Shown here one piece after another: positions 6,024 to 9,163 of a DNA stretch of 9,163 bases. The stretch spans positions 1 to 9,163 of the forward strand of contig CAZKDJ010000165.1 of the NCBI GenBank assembly GCA_964551295.1, in the 5' to 3' direction. Source of the stretch: JAFGED01 sp964551295 (GTDB taxonomy: Bacteria; Chloroflexota; Anaerolineae; B4-G1). The translations under genes and the position numbers were made by a program. Numbering within the stretch: the stretch's first letter is position 1; each line of letters opens with the position of its first letter. The notes below the pieces were generated by a model. The model saw only the letters and a program-made list of their open reading frames with translations, had not been told where the DNA came from and made no database searches.

Positions 6024-6597
6024 TGGTGGATGGATCGAGGTAATCTGTGGGAGCATGTTCTCTGGCAAGACGGAGGAACTGATCCGGCGGGTGCGCCGGG
6101 CCAAGATCGCCCGCCAGAAGGTGCAGGTCTTTAAGCCGGCGATAGATACACGCTACGCCGACCGGGGGGTGACCTCGCACAATGGCTTGCAGGTAGAGGC
6201 GGTGCCGGTGGAGAACACGGCCCAGGCGCGAGACCTGATTGAGCCAAATACGACAGTGGTGGCGTTGGATGAGGTGCAGTTCTTTGACGATGATGTGGTG
6301 GCGCTGTGCGAGGAGCTGGCCGATCGAGGCGTGCGCGTCATCGTCGCCGGCCTGGACATGGACTTTCGCGGTGTGCCCTTCGGTCCGGTGCCTGCATTGG
6401 TGGCGCGGGCGGAGAACGTGCAAAAGTTGCACGCCATCTGCGTGGTCTGTGGGGGGCCGGCCAGCCGCACGCAACGGATCATCAACGGCCAGCCCGCAGC
6501 CTACGATGACCCGGTGATCCTGGTGGGGGCGGAAGAGGCGTATGAGGCGCGCTGCCGAGGCTGTCACGAGGTGAGGGGGGAGCAGGGTGGGGAATAG
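6007..6597 (+). CDS. tdk: Thymidine kinase (type II, zinc-containing)
   Basis: This 196-residue enzyme phosphorylates thymidine to dTMP with ATP in nucleotide salvage. The Walker A loop is GSMFSGKT (residues 15-22). The DEVQFF motif (88-93) holds the probable catalytic base E89. AGLDMDFRG (114-122) is the conserved segment after it. The zinc knuckle uses C145, C148, C183 and C186. The length and motif order match the family, so it should be functional. GGAGGTG (5994-6000) is well spaced for the ATG at 6007. Its end overlaps the next gene by 11 bases, so tdk and the first hpt are probably translationally coupled. The only visible upstream signals are the preceding operon's terminator; no separate promoter is obvious, so expression may depend on read-through. 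Confidence 0.95.
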   Translation: MYSKPSGGWIEVICGSMFSGKTEELIRRVRRAKIARQKVQVFKPAIDTRYADRGVTSHNGLQVEAVPVENTAQARDLIEPNTTVVALDEVQFFDDDVVALCEELADRGVRVIVAGLDMDFRGVPFGPVPALVARAENVQKLHAICVVCGGPASRTQRIINGQPAAYDDPVILVGAEEAYEARCRGCHEVRGEQGGE

Positions 6598-7141
6598 GAA
6601 GATTCCCGCGGAAATCGAGCAGGTGCTGTTGGATGAGACCGCGATCCAGGCGCGGGTGCGCCAACTGGGGGCGCGGATCAGTGCCGACTATGCCGAGATC
6701 GACGATCTGGTGTTAGTTGGGGTGTTGAAGGGCGCCTTTATTTTTCTGTCCGACTTGGCGCGCAGTTTGACGATACCGCATGAGGTGGATTTCATCGCCC
6801 TTTCCAGCTACAACAAAGGGGTGGTCAGCACCGGTGCGGTGCGCTTGATCATGGACACGCGTAGCAGCGTCACCGGCCGTAACGTGCTCATCGTCGAGGA
6901 TATTCTGGACACTGGCTATACGCTCGATTACTTGATCCGCATCTTTCAGGCTCGCAATCCGGCCAGCCTGCGCACGTGTGTTTTCGTCAGCAAGCCGGAT
7001 CGGCATCAGGTGGAAGTGCCCATCGATTACCTGGGCTTTGAGGTGCCCGATGAATGGTTGGTGGGGTATGGATTGGATTACGCAGATCGCTTCCGCACGC
7101 TGCCTTACATCGGTGTGTTGAAGCAAGAGGTGTATGAGTAG
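6587..7141 (+). CDS. hpt: Hypoxanthine phosphoribosyltransferase, first paralogue
   Basis: This 184-residue purine phosphoribosyltransferase converts hypoxanthine (and/or guanine) plus PRPP to the nucleotide. Visible motifs are the LKG loop (residues 47-49), the flexible-loop Ser-Tyr pair S74-Y75, the PRPP motif VEDILDTGYTL (103-113) with E104, D105 and the probable catalytic D108, K136 as the likely purine-contact lysine, and VGYGLDY (159-165). At the position of human F186, which stacks on the base, this copy has W157, followed by L158 in place of V. The start is GTG at 6587, inside the end of tdk, with a purine-rich AGGGGGGAG (6574-6582) ahead. A second paralogue follows after 34 bases. 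Substrate preference cannot be decided from sequence alone. Confidence 0.93.
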   Translation: MGNRKIPAEIEQVLLDETAIQARVRQLGARISADYAEIDDLVLVGVLKGAFIFLSDLARSLTIPHEVDFIALSSYNKGVVSTGAVRLIMDTRSSVTGRNVLIVEDILDTGYTLDYLIRIFQARNPASLRTCVFVSKPDRHQVEVPIDYLGFEVPDEWLVGYGLDYADRFRTLPYIGVLKQEVYE

Positions 7142-7142
7142 A

Positions 7143-7160
7143 CGCGCTTTCAAAAGCGCG
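7143..7160 (+). other. Hairpin between the two hpt genes
   Basis: CGCGCTTT (7143-7150) and AAAGCGCG (7153-7160) form a near-perfect palindrome one base after the first hpt stop and just ahead of the second gene's ribosome-binding site. It has no following T-run. It could tune mRNA stability or the relative translation of the two genes. Confidence 0.5.
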
Positions 7161-7175
7161 CAGAGGGGGTGTGCG

Positions 7176-7730
7176 ATGGGACTGCGCGATGATGTAGCGC
7201 GGGTATTGATTCCGGAGGACGAGCTACAGGCGCGTGTGGCCGAGTTGGGCCAGGAGATCAACGCGCTCTACACCGACGGGGATCGTCCACTGCTCGTCTG
7301 CGTACTCAAGGGGGCGTTCATCTTTCTGGCCGATCTGACGCGCCACCTGGAGATGCGGCACGAGGTGGACTTTATGGAGATCTCTTCCTATGGCGCGGGG
7401 ACGGAGAGCACTGGCGTGGTGCGCATTCTCCTTGACCTGGAGCAGAGCATAGAGGGTCGGCACGTGTTGATTGTGGAGGATATCGTCGATTCCGGCCGTA
7501 CGCTGGCCTATATGGCGCGCAACCTGCGCACGCGCGGGCCGGCCAGCCTGCGCATCTGCGCGCTCCTGAGCAAGCCATCGCGCCGGGAGGTTGACGTCGA
7601 GCTGGATTGGGTCGGTTTCGAGGTGCCGAACGAGTTTGTGATTGGGTATGGTCTGGATTATGCCGAGGAGTATCGCAACTTGCCGTTCATCGGCGTGCTG
7701 AAGGAGAACGTGTACGCGATGAGCGGCTGA
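7176..7730 (+). CDS. hpt: Hypoxanthine phosphoribosyltransferase, second paralogue
   Basis: This 184-residue protein aligns without gaps to the first Hpt (offset of three residues) with 96 identities in 181 positions by hand count, about 53%. It keeps LKG (44-46), S71-Y72, the PRPP motif VEDIVDSGRTL (100-110) with E101, D102 and D105, K133, and IGYGLDY (156-162). It has the usual F154 at the base-stacking position, where the first copy has tryptophan, and DSGR instead of DTGY in the PRPP loop. Both copies therefore look catalytically intact but may differ in base preference. The ATG at 7176 is chosen because AGAGGGGG (7162-7169) lies six bases ahead and the two proteins then have matching lengths; an in-frame ATG at 7134 would overlap the first gene and translate the intergenic hairpin. 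Confidence 0.92.
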   Translation: MGLRDDVARVLIPEDELQARVAELGQEINALYTDGDRPLLVCVLKGAFIFLADLTRHLEMRHEVDFMEISSYGAGTESTGVVRILLDLEQSIEGRHVLIVEDIVDSGRTLAYMARNLRTRGPASLRICALLSKPSRREVDVELDWVGFEVPNEFVIGYGLDYAEEYRNLPFIGVLKENVYAMSG

Positions 7731-7750
7731 CGCCTCGGATGTCGTGAGAC

Positions 7751-7782
7751 TTGGCCGCGGCGATCCGAACGTTGGTTATAAT
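7751..7782 (+). promoter_or_regulatory. Candidate promoter for the lipoprotein gene
   Basis: A perfect -10 TATAAT (7777-7782) lies 28 bases ahead of the lipoprotein start. The best -35 candidate, TTGGCC (7751-7756), is poor and 20 bases away. The gene may have its own weak or activator-dependent promoter. Confidence 0.45.
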
Positions 7783-7809
7783 TCGCGTTATCAGCAAGGA
7801 GGTGTATCA

Positions 7810-8661
7810 ATGTCTGATCGAATGGGCAGAAAAGGGATCCAGCTAGTCATCCTTGCTGTGATCTTGGTTGTAGGGCTAGCCTGTAACACGTTTATACCCT
7901 CATCTGGGCCGGTTGAGCCTGAAGGTAGCACGCAAGCACCTGTGGCGACAAAGACGCCGAGGATTCTTCCCACACCACCTCCAACCTGGACGCCCACCTG
8001 GACGCCTACTTGGACGCCTACTAGCCTGCCTGTCTCGCCGACTCCTACGGTTGAGCCGACGGCCACCCTCTCGTTATCCCTTGGCTTCCCCACGTCTGTT
8101 GTACCAACTCTCGCCTCTCTGTCGCCTCCCTCGATGGATGCCGAGTTCCCCATCCCCGGTTTCGGCGACTTGGACGGTGGGTTGGAAGCGAGTTGTGAAC
8201 CCAGTGAGGATGTTCTGATTGGAGCGGCGGGCGATTGTAGCCCTGCCAGCATGACGTGCAGCGCCACCGTCAACGTGTTCGGCATGCTCATGGCGGCCCA
8301 AACCTTTTACGAGATACAGGGGATGGAGGCAGACCGCTGTGCATTGTACATAAGAGTGGACGAGATGAGCATGGAATTCAGCGATGAGTTGGTTCAAATG
8401 ATGCTGGAGGATGAAGATGTCACGCCTGAGGACATACGTCAAGTGGAGGAAGAGGCAAACAAGGAGTTAGCGGAGTTCCAGGGTCGGGATGGCGTGTGCT
8501 GGTTTGATAGCCCAGAGGATTTGACGGCATGGTTAGGCGCGATGAAGGAAGGCGTCTCGTATAGCGGCTCGTGCGGGCTTGTCGATGGCGAGTGGAAATG
8601 CGATGAGGGTGAAGGCGCGCCTGAGTGTGAGGGGGATTTGTTCGAGAGCACGTTTGAATGA
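7810..8661 (+). CDS. Predicted secreted lipoprotein with Thr-Pro-rich linker, unknown function
   Basis: This 283-residue protein begins with a charged stretch (MSDRMGRKG) and a hydrophobic segment (residues 10-24) ending in VGLAC, so C25 is the likely lipidation site, although Gly at -3 is not ideal for a lipobox. Residues about 45-90 form a Thr/Pro-rich linker with three WTPT repeats (60-71), a spacer style common in Chloroflexota surface proteins. The rest (about 112-283) is an acidic domain with eight cysteines, enough for four disulfides, including DGVCWF, YSGSCG and EWKCDEG. I do not recognise this domain. It probably faces outward, anchored to the membrane. AAGGAGGT (7796-7803) six bases ahead fixes the start at 7810; an in-frame ATG at 7744 would bury the signal peptide. 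Confidence 0.8.
   Translation: MSDRMGRKGIQLVILAVILVVGLACNTFIPSSGPVEPEGSTQAPVATKTPRILPTPPPTWTPTWTPTWTPTSLPVSPTPTVEPTATLSLSLGFPTSVVPTLASLSPPSMDAEFPIPGFGDLDGGLEASCEPSEDVLIGAAGDCSPASMTCSATVNVFGMLMAAQTFYEIQGMEADRCALYIRVDEMSMEFSDELVQMMLEDEDVTPEDIRQVEEEANKELAEFQGRDGVCWFDSPEDLTAWLGAMKEGVSYSGSCGLVDGEWKCDEGEGAPECEGDLFESTFE
7984..8019 (+). repeat. Three tandem 12-base repeats encoding WTPT units
   Basis: The unit ACCTGGACGCC(C/T) occurs three times in frame, with one C-to-T change in the last copy. It encodes the W-T-P-T linker of the lipoprotein, and the copy number may vary between strains. Confidence 0.8.
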
Positions 8662-8710
8662 GGGGGAGCGATCTTTCGACAAATTCAGGCAACAGCATTT
8701 GATAGCATAG

Positions 8711-8741
8711 CCCCTTGTGCCCACGCACAAGGGGTGTTATT
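8711..8741. terminator. Stem-loop between convergent genes, likely terminator
   Basis: CCCCTTGTGC (8711-8720) and GCACAAGGGG (8725-8734) form a perfect 10-bp stem with a four-base loop. TGTTATT follows on the plus strand, a weak T-tract, favouring termination of the lipoprotein transcript. It lies 49 bases after that stop and 35 bases beyond the 3' end of the leftward ABC gene, so it could serve both directions. Confidence 0.7.
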
Positions 8742-8775
8742 GATGACAGATCTGTTTTGGGAAAGTGGTAGGTGG

Positions 8776-9163
8776 CTAGATAGCCTCGTTTCCTGTGTAC
8801 CTGTGACATTTGATGAACACATGGCCCACATAAACGCCCTTGGGCTCTTCGCTCGTGCATATATNNNNNNNNNNTTAGGACACCTTCCTGCAAATTTGCA
8901 GCCCTGTCTCAGGTATTCCTCGTGTTCCATCTCGGCGAGCGAGATCCTCTCGGACCAGCGCTTGGTGGGGTCCGCCTCGGGGACCGATTCCCTGAGCAGC
9001 TTTGTGTATGAGTGTTTGGGGTTCATCAACACGTCCTCTACAGGCCCCATTTCGACGATGTTCCCTCTGAACATGATGGCGATTCGATCGCTCACGTAAT
9101 AGGCAGTAGCCAGATCGTGGGTGATGTACAGCACGCTCACACCAGACTCGTCCCTGAGTTTTT
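8776..9163 (-). CDS. Oligopeptide/dipeptide ABC transporter ATP-binding protein, C-terminal part, broken by an N gap
   Basis: This is the 3' end of a leftward gene whose start lies beyond the right edge. Just inside the edge is SVLYITHDLATAYYVSDRIA, containing the H-loop histidine, then FRGNIVEMGPVEDVL and NPKHSYTKLL. The cysteine-rich tail typical of OppD/DppD/OppF ATPases follows (GCKFAGRCP). Walker A, the signature motif and Walker B are outside the window. After the 10-N gap the correct frame changes: it reads ICTSEEPKGVYVGHVFIKCH and ends in TAG at 8778-8776, which fits the family's conserved CP...IC...P...C tail. Reading straight through the 10 Ns gives a false C-terminus. The shift is therefore due to the gap length, not a real frameshift. 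The protein energises uptake of peptides or related solutes at the inner face of the membrane. Confidence 0.85.
8865..8874. other. Scaffold gap (10 N)
   Basis: Ten undetermined bases lie inside the ABC ATPase gene. Frame analysis of the flanks shows that the real length cannot be 10; it must leave remainder 2 on division by 3, and 8 fits the usual family spacing. Confidence 0.95.

Noticed and set aside
5794..6567. 257-codon open frame on the minus strand
   Set aside because: It is antisense to rpmE and tdk, which have clear motifs, and shows no recognisable domain.
8420..8893. 157-codon minus-strand frame spanning the N gap
   Set aside because: It runs antisense into the lipoprotein gene and lacks the ABC tail motif, which is in a third frame.

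Overview
The window looks like a contig from an uncultured Chloroflexota bacterium, most likely Anaerolineae-like. This is inferred from the GC-rich coding sequence, a lipoprotein with a Trp-Thr-Pro-Thr linker of a kind common in that group, clusters of intergenic palindromes, and the gene order. Two sequence-quality problems must be kept in mind: a poly-G/poly-C block (about 4643-4773) that looks artefactual, and a 10-N scaffold gap (8865-8874) that breaks a reading frame.

Layout. At the left edge the 5' end of a tRNA-Glu gene runs leftwards out of the window behind its own promoter. A rightward promoter then precedes a YjbQ/UPF0047 gene and, overlapping it by one base, a TIGR03960-type radical SAM gene. 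A 254-base intergenic region packed with palindromes follows, then an M29 metallo-aminopeptidase and a DUF2344/TIGR03936 gene, the usual partner of the radical SAM protein. A consensus promoter then drives rplU (L21), rpmA (L27) and an rpmE (L31) gene whose product carries an extra C-terminal domain resembling the RNA polymerase alpha-subunit CTD. A strong terminator closes that operon.

Next comes a nucleotide-salvage cluster: thymidine kinase followed by two tandem, roughly 53% identical hypoxanthine phosphoribosyltransferase genes. A secreted lipoprotein of unknown function follows. Finally, convergent on the minus strand, there is the 3' end of an oligopeptide/dipeptide ABC transporter ATPase, interrupted by the N gap.

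The most unusual item is the L31-alphaCTD-like fusion, which keeps most of the residues that contact DNA in E. coli alpha. Also notable are two 21-base palindromes that differ only by three compensatory pairs, the tandem hpt paralogues that differ at the base-stacking residue, and a tdk leader in which a perfect Shine-Dalgarno sequence lies inside the terminator stem. I see no CRISPR array, transposase, phage or defence genes; apart from these points the window is mostly housekeeping.
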